From contig OZ037866.1 in the NCBI GenBank assembly GCA_964035575.1, positions 496,001-560,000 on the forward strand: 64,000 nt of DNA. Reading direction: 5' to 3'. Below are positions 40,119 to 49,426 of the stretch, in pieces. Each line of letters starts with the position of its first letter. Position 1 is the first letter of the stretch. The notes beneath the pieces are model-generated. The model was not told where the DNA came from. It worked only from the letters and a program-made list of their open reading frames with translations, and did not search any database. The translations under genes were made by a program, and so were the position numbers. The stretch is from Rhynchopus sp. YZ270_cl-10 (taxonomy: Eukaryota; Euglenozoa; Diplonemea; Diplonemida; Diplonemidae).

Positions 40119-40326
40119 GTGAGAGAGACATAGCACAGACTCTTGAATGAGCCCAGTTATAAAATATGGTAGTGGGTAAAACCCATGATATGTGTATGAT
40201 GGAGCGTATGGCTTCGGTTCATGTCTTTCCTCATTTTTTTTCCCTCCTCAAAAAGAACAATTTTTTTTTATTATTCACATACATCAATTCCTCCCTTACA
40301 GAAGTGCGTTCTTGCAAAAAAAAAAA

Positions 40327-40386
40327 GACAGTGCCACACTTGCACGTGTGGCAACCACACTATTCCAACAATTCTTCAAAAAAAAA
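40327..40386 (+). repeat. 'CACACTATTCCAACAATT' SINE-like repeat, copy
   Basis: GACAGTGCCACACTTGCACG, TGTGGCAACCACACTATTCC, AACAATTCTTCAAAAAAA. Confidence 0.6.
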
Positions 40387-41883
40387 TTTAAAAAAATTCT
40401 AAAAAAAGGGCCGACCTCGAGTATTCCTTGCATCTCTCTGCCTACTCCAAGGATGAGATGGTGCCTTGTCGATGCCCACAGCAGCACCCCCCCACCCTGA
40501 GACGGTTTGAGCAAAACTATTTGCCTCTTTGTCAAGTGGTTGCCCAGACCGTGAATGTAATACCCTGTTTGCTGTTGTGTTATTTTACCATGATGGGCAT
40601 TCCCTTGTAACCAAAGTTAATGGGGGTGCCCATTTAGCCTACTCTCGATTATACAAATTCCACCCTCATTGTCTCAGGAAATGCAAAAATAAAAAGTTTT
40701 CAAAAAAGGTGTTGTTGTTTCCTCGCCCCTTTTTGTTGTTTGATGCGTTGACGCTTTCACACACACACTACCCCCACACCTGGGGTGGTGGTGTTGCAGA
40801 CTACGGTTGGGTGAGCGAACGACATAACACTTTCGGCTCACAAAGTAGTGTGCGTAATAATAAAAACGGTCCATATAACTTGCCCAAATAAGTTTGGGTA
40901 TTTGTGGAGTACTTTGGTGCGCCTTTTTTGGACGCCAAAAAAAATATTTTTTTGGACTACTTGGTGTTCCCGAAAGGGCCCATATTGACAGGTCCTTGAC
41001 ACAAGGTTTACAGGGGAAAATGACACACCCCCCCTATATTGACATGTCCTTGACATGTCGTTGACATGTCCCCGACAGCAGATCGGTAACACCACTACTG
41101 TAAATAAAATGAAAGTTGAGAAAACTATTGCCTCTAGGAAGAGGCGCCTGTTATTCCTCATATTTCAATAATTTGTCAAAAAAAACCCCCCTTCCATCCC
41201 CCCTGATTTTACCCCTCTTCCCACATTCTTTATGAACTCCACATTATTTTTTTTTTTTTGCCTTTTCGGGTTTGCACACCGGGAACGCATATCATATCTA
41301 ATCCTCCACTGTTTCTCATTAAGGTGGCTGAACAAACGAGAGGTTTAGGGCATTCAGCTTTTTTTTTCTTTTTTCACTGTAACCTACCATGGTAGGCGTG
41401 ACGCTGACTACGCGCAGCTTTTTATCCTTTCTCTTCTTCAAGATATGCACAACAGCTAGGTTCATCTTTTATGCATTTTATTTTTTCCTCTTCTCCTTTA
41501 ATATGTACCAGGGCTCTCTACTGGTCTAGGGTCTCCACGCAATGACGCGAAACTTTAAGTTTTCAGTTGCCCCCCTCCCTTCGGGGCACTGCTCTCTCAG
41601 TAAGTTTTCCGTTTTATTTTTTTGGTTTCCATAAATGTGTGCGTGTTTTGAAAATCAGTTTTTTTGGGGGGTAATTCCTTAGAGCGAGATATTGCACCCT
41701 GGTTATGTTTGATACCTGTTATTGAAGTGGATGGGGGATGGGGGGGTGGGAGGAGGGGGGTTATATTTTTGCTATATCTTAATCATTTTTTTGGTAAGTT
41801 GTGCGTGTACAGGAGGCGTATTGACCTTAATAAGGGGGTTTTTTTTTAAATATTTTTTGTTCAAAAGTGGAGTGGAGTTGTTT

Positions 41884-41945
41884 TTTTATACACTTCCCTA
41901 ATGCTTTCAAATATTTATTTGAAAGTGTATGAATTTGTTTTGTTC
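41884..41945 (+). repeat. 'TATACACTTCCC...GAAAGTGTATGAATTTG' hairpin repeat, copy 2
   Basis: Matches 22688-22752 over about 60 bp with two or three differences. Confidence 0.75.
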
Positions 41946-42282
41946 AAAGTGGATGGGGTATTTTTTTTGATGCGAGGAAAAATTACCCTTTGTGCTTCAA
42001 CGTCAATTACCACAAACATGCTTTCAGGAAAAAAAAGAGTGCATGACACAGTTGAGGAGGGGGTTGTAATGCCTCAACCCCCCCTGTTGCAGAATAAATC
42101 CTCGGGTATCTACGCAAATTATACAAATCAAGTTTTTCGAAGGGAAAATTTTAAAAAAAAGTGTCTTAGAAGGCAGTGCCTGCGTCCACCGAGGCGTTTT
42201 TTTTTTCACTCACAACTCCCATTGTTCAAGGTACACTGTAACGAGAGAGGCTTTTGTATTTCAAGTTTCATTTTTTTTTTTT

Positions 42283-42471
42283 GTGTTATCAAGCATTGAC
42301 GAATAGAAATGGAAAACGACGGATGGTGCGTGCCCGCTTTAGCGTATTGTTTTTCCACTAACATCACTCACATTCATCAGTGAAAAACACAATCCTTTTG
42401 CGGTGCGATAAACGAAAAAGTGTTTTCTTTATTTCATTTAACTGTCATATCCTGAAGTCGTTTTCTATTTT
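42283..42471 (+). repeat. 190-bp dispersed repeat, copy 2
   Basis: Full-length copy of 37797-37990 differing by a handful of single-base changes and indels. Confidence 0.85.
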
Positions 42472-43487
42472 CTTCCAACCCCAACCCCAACCCACAGAAA
42501 TTCGTTTTTATTTCCCCCCCCCACGAAGCCTTTTCCTGAGTGTGGCACTGGACAGTGAAGACTGTCTTTATGGCAGCGACACTACTCCAACAAATTATCG
42601 AGGGGCAACAATATTGGAGTGTACCATTGATAAGCAAGAGTATTTCAATGATGATATAGGTGAGTGACGACACCTCCCCCTTTGCCAGTTGTGTGTACGT
42701 TTAGAAAGGCAACTTCCTATTAAGCCTACCGACTCCATTTTCTTGGAGCTTACAGGGCCGTACCATGCTCCGTTCCTTAAAAAGGAATGGTAAAAAAAAA
42801 AAGTTTTCAAATTATCAAAACAAAAAGAAAAGAAAAGAAAACGAAAAAGAAACCCAAGCTTTGTAGTGTACAGTGCAATTACCCGAATGTGTTATTGCAG
42901 TATTTATTTACTCAGAGCTGTGCGATGATTGTATTCTGTTTTTTTGCCTTTTTTTTGTTTGTTTTTTTTTTATGTGTGTTATGTACACGAAGAGAAAACA
43001 CATTCCCACTAGATATTCATAAGGTATTACTATTCTTCCCAACCCACACTTCTTATGTGTGGCAGTGATGCTCCCCATTCACTGTACCCACCCCCAAAAA
43101 GTAAAGAAAAAGAAAAGAAAAAAATCGGAGTTTTCACAAGGTGACAACCTACACTACTCGAACAGTTTCTCAAAAAAAAAAATGGAGAAAAAAAATCAAC
43201 AAAAAAAAAGAAAAAAAGGGGCACACTTTTCCTGGTGAAACAAGTTTTGTCCTTTTAATCGTGTTCCATCTTGATATTCTTGTCTCCCCACATACACCCT
43301 GTCATATATTATTTTAAAAACACCAAGCGTTAACCAGAGCAAATAGAATCGACGGAAGGTGCCTGCAAAATTGTTTTTTTTTTATTCGGTATTTGTATCA
43401 CTCATACAGCGAAAAAAACTCAACAATTTTTGCAGAGCGACAAACGGGGAAAAAAAAGTTGTTTTCTTTCTTTGTTTTCTTTTTATT

Positions 43488-43547
43488 CACTTGTAAAGAA
43501 GAACTGTGGCTGCTATCTATGGTAGTCTAATCAAACAAAATTTTTTT
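43488..43547 (+). repeat. 'GTGAAGAAAAACC...GTGATAGTAGTCT' repeat inside a 190-bp repeat
   Basis: GTAAAGAAGAACTGTGGCTG, CTATCTATGGTAGTCTAATC. It separates the GACAAACGGG...TTGTTTTCTTTC part from the CATATCCTGAAGTCAGATTC part of a diverged 190-bp repeat (43320-43590), so it looks inserted. Confidence 0.6.
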
Positions 43548-43992
43548 ATTCAGATTGTCATATCCTGAAGTCAGATTCTATTTGTTCAAGTATTTTTCTT
43601 TGGCTCCTACTTACATTCCCCTACTAGACAAATCCTTGTACGTGCGAAAATAAAATAAGTAAATAAAACCTTGGGAGCTTTCTTCTTGGCATCACTGGAT
43701 GTTTCCTCATCAAAGATGTGATTAAGTTGTCAAGTCCTTTCTTTTTTGTAAATTCTGTCAGATACATTAACGTCCAAGAACAACAGAAAAAAGAAAAGAA
43801 AAAAAACCAAAGCACAATATAGTAAGAGGTGTGGTCAGAACCTGTCTTTTTGACATGGTGATCAATGCCAATATCTCAAAAAGTAAAGCAAAAGAAAGAA
43901 AGTAATGTTGGTCTGGCCGAATGGGTGGGGGTGCACAAAGTACGCAAGAAGCGCAGAGAAGTGCGAATCACCCCCCCCCCCCCCCCCCCCCC

Positions 43993-45181
43993 TAGGTGGG
44001 GGCAAAACCTTCAGGACGGGTGAGGCATTTTGACTTTTTTGGACTTCCGCGCAAAGTACCCACAAACCACCCCTCATACCCACCCAGAAATGGGTCAGAA
44101 ACACCCTGTGACCCGAAAATCCATGCTAAGGGCGACTCAGAATATGAAAAAATGCAAAAAAATAGTGAAAAAGTGGCCTTTTGACGGTTTTGGCCATGTT
44201 GGGTAAAATGGCCATTTTTGGACAAAAAAATCAAAAAAACAGCAAAATTTCGACGTCATGACAGCTGCTTGGGCACAAACCTACCCCAGGGAGGTCCTGT
44301 GAGTCCATTCCGACCTGTTTTGGACACTTTAGGTACTTTTTTTGGCCGTTTTTTGGTGTTTTTAGGTCAAAAAATACCCTGGACTTTACCCTGGACGTCC
44401 CTGGGCCGCGACTTGCGCCCTGCTTTTGGACCCACTCTGGGCCAAAAAATGGGTGAAAACCCCCGAAAAAGCACTCCGGGAACCCAGATAGTTCCAAATA
44501 TCCACCAGAAACCCACCCAAACACCTCAAAAACATGCCAGAAAAATATTTTCAAAAACACACTTTTTTCAAAAAGTTCATCTGGGCAGGTTCCATAATGA
44601 CTTATTTGAAAAAGTGTGTTTTTAAAAATATTTTTCTGGCATGTTTTTGAGGTGTTTGGGTGGGTTTCTGGTGGATATTTGGAACTATCTGGGTTCCCGG
44701 AGTGCTTTTTCGGGGGTTTTCACCCATTTTTTGGCCCAGAGTGGGTCCAAAAGCAGGGCGCAAGTCGCGGCCCAGGACGTCCAGGGTAAAGTCCAGGGTA
44801 TTTTTTGACCTAAAAACACCAAAAAACGGCCAAAAAAAGTACCTAAAGTGTCCAAAACAGGTCGGAATGGACTCACAGGACCTCCCTGGGGTAGGTTTGT
44901 GCCCAAGCAGCTGTCATGACGTCGAAATTTTGCTGTTTTTTTGATTTTTTTGTCCAAAAATGGCCATTTTACCCAACATGGCCAAAACCGTCAAAAGGCC
45001 ACTTTTTCACTATTTTTTTGCATTTTTTCATATTCTGAGTCGCCCTTAGCATGGATTTTCGGGTCACAGGGTGTTTCTGACCCATTTCTGGGTGGGTATG
45101 AGGGGTGGTTTGTACGTACTTTGCGCGGAAGTCCAAAAAAGTCAAAATGCCTCAAAAAAATAGGGGTTTTGCCCCCACCTA
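43993..45181. mobile_element. 1.19-kb near-perfect foldback element between poly-C tracts
   Basis: Two arms of about 570-600 bp (43993 to about 44568, and about 44607 to 45181) are near-perfect complements. The TIR starts TAGGTGGGGGCAAAAC. The loop is about 38 nt (TTCATCTGGGCAGGTTCCAT and flanks). Visible differences are few: a short unlike stretch next to the outer 18 bp (44011-44030 against TTTTTTTGAGG), and single-base indels. 22 C's (43971-43992) and 21 C's (45182-45202) flank it in the same orientation, as expected if it inserted into a poly-C tract and duplicated C's. No transposase; frames read from either arm are the same peptide. The long TIRs recall foldback or Mutator-like elements. 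Confidence 0.85.
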
Positions 45182-45235
45182 CCCCCCCCCCCCCCCCCCC
45201 CCTTCAGCCACCTCAAATGTAGCCCCCTTTTTTTG

Positions 45236-45300
45236 ATCGTGTGAAGAAAAAAAATCGTGGCTGCCATCAATAGATAGTAGCCTAAAAACCAAACAATTTT
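45236..45300 (+). repeat. 'GTGAAGAAAAACC...GTGATAGTAGTCT' repeat, copy
   Basis: GTGTGAAGAAAAAAAATCGT, GGCTGCCATCAATAGATAGT, AGCCTAAAAACC. Confidence 0.65.
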
Positions 45301-45715
45301 TTAATTTTTATTTTTAAAAATGTGCACGCTGTATGTTGGGGGTTCCCGTGAGGTTCCATCCCACCCCCTTTCTTTAATAAAATACAACACCATCGAGTAA
45401 CTTTAGGAACCAACCCATCTCGCAAAGATTTTTTTTTATTTTATTTTGCTTTTTTTCTCCCCCCCCCCCCCTTCTTGCCCTCCATTTTTCTTATTCACCT
45501 TCTTCTTCTCCTTCCCTTTTTTTTTTCTCTTCTTTTCATCGTTGCTCTTCATCGTCCTATTCTGTTCTTATCGTTTCCACAATTATTATTACTAAAACTG
45601 ATCCACATTCCCCGAGCTTCATACCCCTTTTTTTCTCTTTCCAGAACTTGTAAATGTTGAACTCTGACACCTCCTACTGCAAAGCGTACTTCCTTCTATT
45701 TGCTCTCTTTTAAGG
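45301..45715. other. Spacer, no gene seen
   Basis: T/C-rich DNA, no recognised module. Confidence 0.5.
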
Positions 45716-45780
45716 ATCCTGTGAAGAAAAAACCGTGGCTGCTATCTTGTGATAGTAGTCTATAATTAAACAAAATCTTC
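45716..45780 (+). repeat. 'GTGAAGAAAAACC...GTGATAGTAGTCT' repeat, best copy
   Basis: AAGGATCCTGTGAAGAAAAA, ACCGTGGCTGCTATCTTGTG, ATAGTAGTCTATAATTAAAC. CTATC-TTGT-GATAG forms a stem-loop. Confidence 0.75.
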
Positions 45781-45960
45781 TCTTTCTAGAAACATTTTTA
45801 GCAATGGAGTTACCATGACCATCCTACTGGACATCATTTCCTGCACCTTTCCCCCTAGCTGAAGTTATTGAGTCCGTCTGCAGATCCCACCGTCCATTTC
45901 CTTGCCGAGACTATGCTTTTCATGCATTTTTTTTCCGTTCTCATTTCCAGAACAACAAAC

Positions 45961-46379
45961 TTCCCTCTCTCCCTCTCTCTCTCTCTCTCCCTCTCTCTCT
46001 CCCTCTCCCTCTCCCTCTCCCTCTCCCTCTCCCTCTCCCTCTCCCTCTCCCTCTCCCTCTCCCTCTCCCTCTCCCTCTCCCTCTCCCTCTCCCTCTCCCT
46101 CTCCCTCTCCCTCTCCCTCTCCCTCTCCCTCTCCCTCTCCCTCTCCCTCTCCCTCTCCCTCTCCCTCTCCCTCTCCCTCTCCCTCTCCCTCTCCCTCTCC
46201 CTCTCCCTCTCCCTCTCCCTCTCCCTCTCCCTCTCCCTCTCCCTCTCCCTCTCCCTCTCCCTCTCCCTCTCCCTCTCCCTCTCCCTCTCCCTCTCCCTCT
46301 CCCTCTCCCTCTCCCTCTCCCTCTCCCTCTCCCTCTCCCTCTCCCTCTCCCTCTCCCTCTCCCTCTCCCTCTCCCTCTC
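45961..46379. repeat. (CCCTCT)n hexanucleotide array
   Basis: A near-perfect 6-bp repeat from about 45990, with a less regular CT-rich start. The complementary strand is (AGAGGG)n, with a G3 run every 6 bases. Ser-Pro or Arg-Gly frames here are repeat artefacts. Confidence 0.95.
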
Positions 46380-46712
46380 AAGTACGAAGTAAGGAGCTAT
46401 AGCTACGACTTGAGAGATCTAGATAATACTATTCCAAAAATGAATGCTTCTACCCTTTTTTGATTCTTAAACAATACCACTTCAGCGGAGCTGAAGGTTG
46501 GAAGGGGAGGGGGGGATGGTTAGGGACACAAAAATCACTCATCTTCATCAGAAAAATTCTTGTTTTTTGCTCCCCTACCCAACTTACCTCTCTTCCCCCA
46601 CAACAATACATAAACGAACCTCCACCCTGTTTTTTCCCGACCCAAAACTTTTTCATCTTGTTTTTTCGACAACTTCACACCTTTTTTCACCTACAGGAAT
46701 AGTATCTAGATT

Positions 46713-46713
<1 letters not shown>
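46380..46713 (+). repeat. Solo terminal unit of a YR retrotransposon, family 4, copy 1
   Basis: Unit from AAGTACGAAGTAAGGAGCTA to CAGGAATAGTATCTAGATTT, lying between CT arrays on both sides. The internal hairpin CTTCAGCGGAGCTGAAG, then GGTTGGAAGGGGAGGG and CTTCATCAG, parallel the A-repeats of elements 1 and 2 (GGTTGGAAGGGG...CTTCATCAGG). A near-identical copy is at 60713-61049. I interpret it as an A+B remnant of a fourth element family. Confidence 0.6.
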
Positions 46714-46776
<63 letters not shown>

Positions 46777-46825
46777 CCCTCTCCCTCTCCCTCTCCCTCT
46801 CCCTCTCCCTCTCCCTCTCCCTCTC
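46714..46825. repeat. (CT)n then (CCCTCT)n array
   Basis: About 60 bp of CT dinucleotides passing into CCCTCT units between two solo terminal units. Confidence 0.9.
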
Positions 46826-47194
46826 TGAAACACGCTTTAGCGGAGCAGCTTCGCTGCGTGTTGGGAGATCTTTGATAGAGACTACCGTCCTTTTGATTTG
46901 ACATGGCACGCACACTGCTATTTGGCAGAATATTTATTTGATTTTCCTCAGGCTTTGTCCTGGTTGGCCGGGGTCCGTTTATGTTTCAGTCTCTACCCTC
47001 ACCAAATCACCACACCATCTTCATCAGATTTTTTGTTGGAATTTGTTTTGGGTTGTTTCGGCTTCCACATTCGCCCCCCTCATCGTAGCGCCTATTTCGA
47101 GATAAAAGTATCCCCCTTCCCTCCTCTCCGTTTTCATCATTGCTGTTCGCCCTTCGCGGGTCTTTTAGGTACTCTCTATCTATCTCAGATCTCC
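46826..47194 (+). repeat. Solo A+B terminal unit of a YR retrotransposon, family 3, copy 1
   Basis: TGAAACACGCTTTAGCGGAG, CAGCTTCGCTGCGTGTTGGG ... CTTCATCAGATTTTTTGTTG ... TATCTATCTCAGATCTCCC. The same sequence makes up A2+B2 at 60167-60535 and another solo copy at 61267-61633, and its right part follows the gap at 58364. GCAGC-TTC-GCTGC is a terminal hairpin equivalent to GCAGCTTTGCTGC in elements 1 and 2. Both edges abut CT arrays. Confidence 0.7.
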
Positions 47195-48096
47195 CCCTCT
47201 CCCTCTCCCTCTCCCTCTCCCTCTCCCTCTCCCTCTCCCTCTCCCTCTCCCTCTCCCTCTCCCTCTCCCTCTCCCTCTCCCTCTCCCTCTCCCTCTCCCT
47301 CTCCCTCTCCCTCTCCCTCTCCCTCTCCCTCTCCCTCTCCCTCTCCCTCTCCCTCTCCCTCTCCCTCTCCCTCTCCCTCTCCCTCTCCCTCTCCCTCTCC
47401 CTCTCCCTCTCCCTCTCCCTCTCCCTCTCCCTCTCCCTCTCCCTCTCCCTCTCCCTCTCCCTCTCCCTCTCCCTCTCCCTCTCCCTCTCCCTCTCCCTCT
47501 CCCTCTCCCTCTCCCTCTCCCTCTCCCTCTCCCTCTCCCTCTCCCTCTCCCTCTCCCTCTCCCTCTCCCTCTCCCTCTCCCTCTCCCTCTCCCTCTCCCT
47601 CTCCCTCTCCCTCTCCCTCTCCCTCTCCCTCTCCCTCTCCCTCTCCCTCTCCCTCTCCCTCTCCCTCTCCCTCTCCCTCTCCCTCTCCCTCTCCCTCTCC
47701 CTCTCCCTCTCCCTCTCCCTCTCCCTCTCCCTCTCCCTCTCCCTCTCCCTCTCCCTCTCCCTCTCCCTCTCCCTCTCCCTCTCCCTCTCCCTCTCCCTCT
47801 CCCTCTCCCTCTCCCTCTCCCTCTCCCTCTCCCTCTCCCTCTCCCTCTCCCTCTCCCTCTCCCTCTCCCTCTCCCTCTCCCTCTCCCTCTCCCTCTCCCT
47901 CTCCCTCTCCCTCTCCCTCTCCCTCTCCCTCTCCCTCTCCCTCTCCCTCTCCCTCTCCCTCTCCCTCTCCCTCTCCCTCTCCCTCTCCCTCTCCCTCTCC
48001 CTCTCCCTCTCCCTCTCCCTCTCCCTCTCCCTCTCCCTCTCCCTCTCCCTCTCCCTCTCCCTCTCCCTCTCCCTCTCCCTCTCCCTCTCTCTCTCC
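47195..48096. repeat. (CCCTCT)n array, about 900 bp
   Basis: About 148 units with almost no interruption, ending in a short CTCTCTCTCC before element 1. The largest array in the window. The G-rich strand could form extended quadruplexes. Confidence 0.95.
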
Positions 48097-48499
48097 TCAC
48101 AATCAAACTTGTTTGAGCAGCTTTGCTGCGGATTGGGGGGTTCGGATAAAAAGACATAAAAATAATAGCGACAATTCCTCTCACTTTTTGATATTTTCTA
48201 CCACTTACTTACGGTAAGGTTGGAAGGGGACCGGGAATAAACAACACCTCCTTCATCAGGATTTTCAATTTTTGATTCCCTAGTCGGTGTGTTTCTCCTC
48301 CCCCGTACGTTTTTACACGATGTATGACCTGCACCCAGAAAAACACTATTCCTTTAAGAGGTCTAGGGAGCTGGGTGTGGTGTTAAACACCGGCGAAGTT
48401 CCGCAGGTCGTCGTGGAAGCGTACCGCGACTCGCGCCTCCCGGGGAAATATGCCCTCGAGACCGCTGAAGCCCTGACAGGGGAGGCTGCTACGGAGAAA
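48097..48499 (+). repeat. Element 1 split repeat A1
   Basis: 403 bp starting TCACAATCAAACTTGTTTGA. It includes the GCAGCTTTGCTGC hairpin near its 5' end, the leader, and the first 60 codons of Gag. It appears identical to 52819-53221. Confidence 0.9.
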
Positions 48500-49366
48500 G
48501 ACAGGGAAGAGGTGCTGAAGGTCGCCGTGGCACGGATGTCAGGCACTGCGGTGGAGGATTGGGAGCCTGTCCGCATCCAGCGAGTGGTGCTCTTCTTGGC
48601 AACCATCCGCCGGTACACCAGCGATAAAATTTTCACGCAGGTGATGGAGGAACCGGAATCCCTTACGTCCTCACCGAAGGGGAGTGTGCCAAAAAGCGAC
48701 CTGCCGGACGTGGATGCATCCCCCGTCCTTCCTGGAAAACCCACTAAGGTCACTTTCAAGAAGGCCGCAAACCCTGCGGGGTTGTCGGAACCGGACCTCT
48801 CTGTGGGGGCCTCCTCATTGGCCGATGACGACGACATCGACTTGGCTGAGACGGAAAAACCCCAAGCCCCAAAATCCCACGACCCCAGGGACATGATCTA
48901 TGATCATGTCCGTTGGTTTGATCTCGAGGCGGATGACCGCCACTACCTCTTGGAGGAGCTTCGCCGCCAGATCCCGGAGAAGGCGGGCGACGCCAAGGAC
49001 GCCTCCTCAATGGCGTGGAACATCCTGCGGGGTTTCCTACGGGGGAAGAAGGATGTGGACATCATGGGCGAGGCTCTGGACATGCTGATTTTCTTCAAGA
49101 TCAGATCCGATTCGGGGCCGGAGGCCGCGAAGGCCTATGATGGAAAGATGCGGGCAAACGCCACGGTGCCTGCCTCCCGCAAGGAGGCCTTCCAAGCGGC
49201 TTCGAAGAAGTCGGGGAAGCGGTCGGCCGCCGCTGCCACGCTTTCGAGCACCCATCCCAAGAGATTCAAGGGGGCCCCTCATGGCTTCTCCAACTCTAAC
49301 GGGTCAAACGGCCGCTTCTCGGGAAACGGGCACCGCGGAGGGAGGAACCACCGCTCATCGGGCTGA
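48320..49366 (+). CDS. Gag-like protein, YR retrotransposon element 1
   Basis: 348 residues. ATG 48320 opens MYDLHPEKHYSFKRSRELGV; the upstream frame is leader. The N-terminal half is helical and carries a VRIQRVVLFLATIRRY block shared with element 2's Gag ([13 protein letters not shown]). A second domain (about 195-300) with WFDLEADDRHYLLEELRRQI and IPEKAGDAKDASSMAWNILR aligns with element 2 and with the relic at 58.7 kb. There is no CCHC zinc knuckle. The C-terminus is a basic Gly/Asn/Arg tail (GHRGGRNHRSSG) that could bind RNA instead. The TGA at 49364 is in frame with the downstream recombinase frame, so readthrough would give a Gag-YR fusion. The first 60 codons are repeated in A2. Confidence 0.75.
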   Translation: MYDLHPEKHYSFKRSRELGVVLNTGEVPQVVVEAYRDSRLPGKYALETAEALTGEAATEKDREEVLKVAVARMSGTAVEDWEPVRIQRVVLFLATIRRYTSDKIFTQVMEEPESLTSSPKGSVPKSDLPDVDASPVLPGKPTKVTFKKAANPAGLSEPDLSVGASSLADDDDIDLAETEKPQAPKSHDPRDMIYDHVRWFDLEADDRHYLLEELRRQIPEKAGDAKDASSMAWNILRGFLRGKKDVDIMGEALDMLIFFKIRSDSGPEAAKAYDGKMRANATVPASRKEAFQAASKKSGKRSAAAATLSSTHPKRFKGAPHGFSNSNGSNGRFSGNGHRGGRNHRSSG

Positions 49367-49426
49367 GTCCCGGAGGGGGACCGCCCCAAAACACTCCTGC
49401 GGGAGACACCGCCCCTGCGGGGGCCT

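Larger units (their letters stand above)
36257..43970. other. 7.7-kb gene-poor region of short dispersed repeats
   Basis: No frame here is supported as a gene. The sequence alternates homopolymer and C-rich tracts with recurring 40-190 bp modules, the clearest of which are listed separately. A TTGACATGTCCTTGACATGT array at about 41038-41085, with GCCCATATTGACAGGTCCTT just before it (about 40977), is the inverse of phrases near 3170 and 19385. Confidence 0.5.

Noticed and set aside
44218..44957. Protein MDKKIKKTAKFRRHDSCLGT encoded twice, once per strand
   Set aside because: Both frames come from the two arms of one palindrome. There is no domain and a frameshift between arms, so this is sequence identity, not a conserved gene.
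45961..48096. Internal or terminal telomere repeat
   Set aside because: CCCTCT is not a known telomere unit to me, arrays lie on both sides of genes and elements, and unique sequence continues beyond.
46898..48217. Long Ser-Pro or Ser-Leu (and antisense Arg-Gly) frames over the CCCTCT arrays
   Set aside because: A 6-bp repeat stays open in nearly all frames; these are artefacts. The same holds for Leu-Pro frames at 53242-53610.
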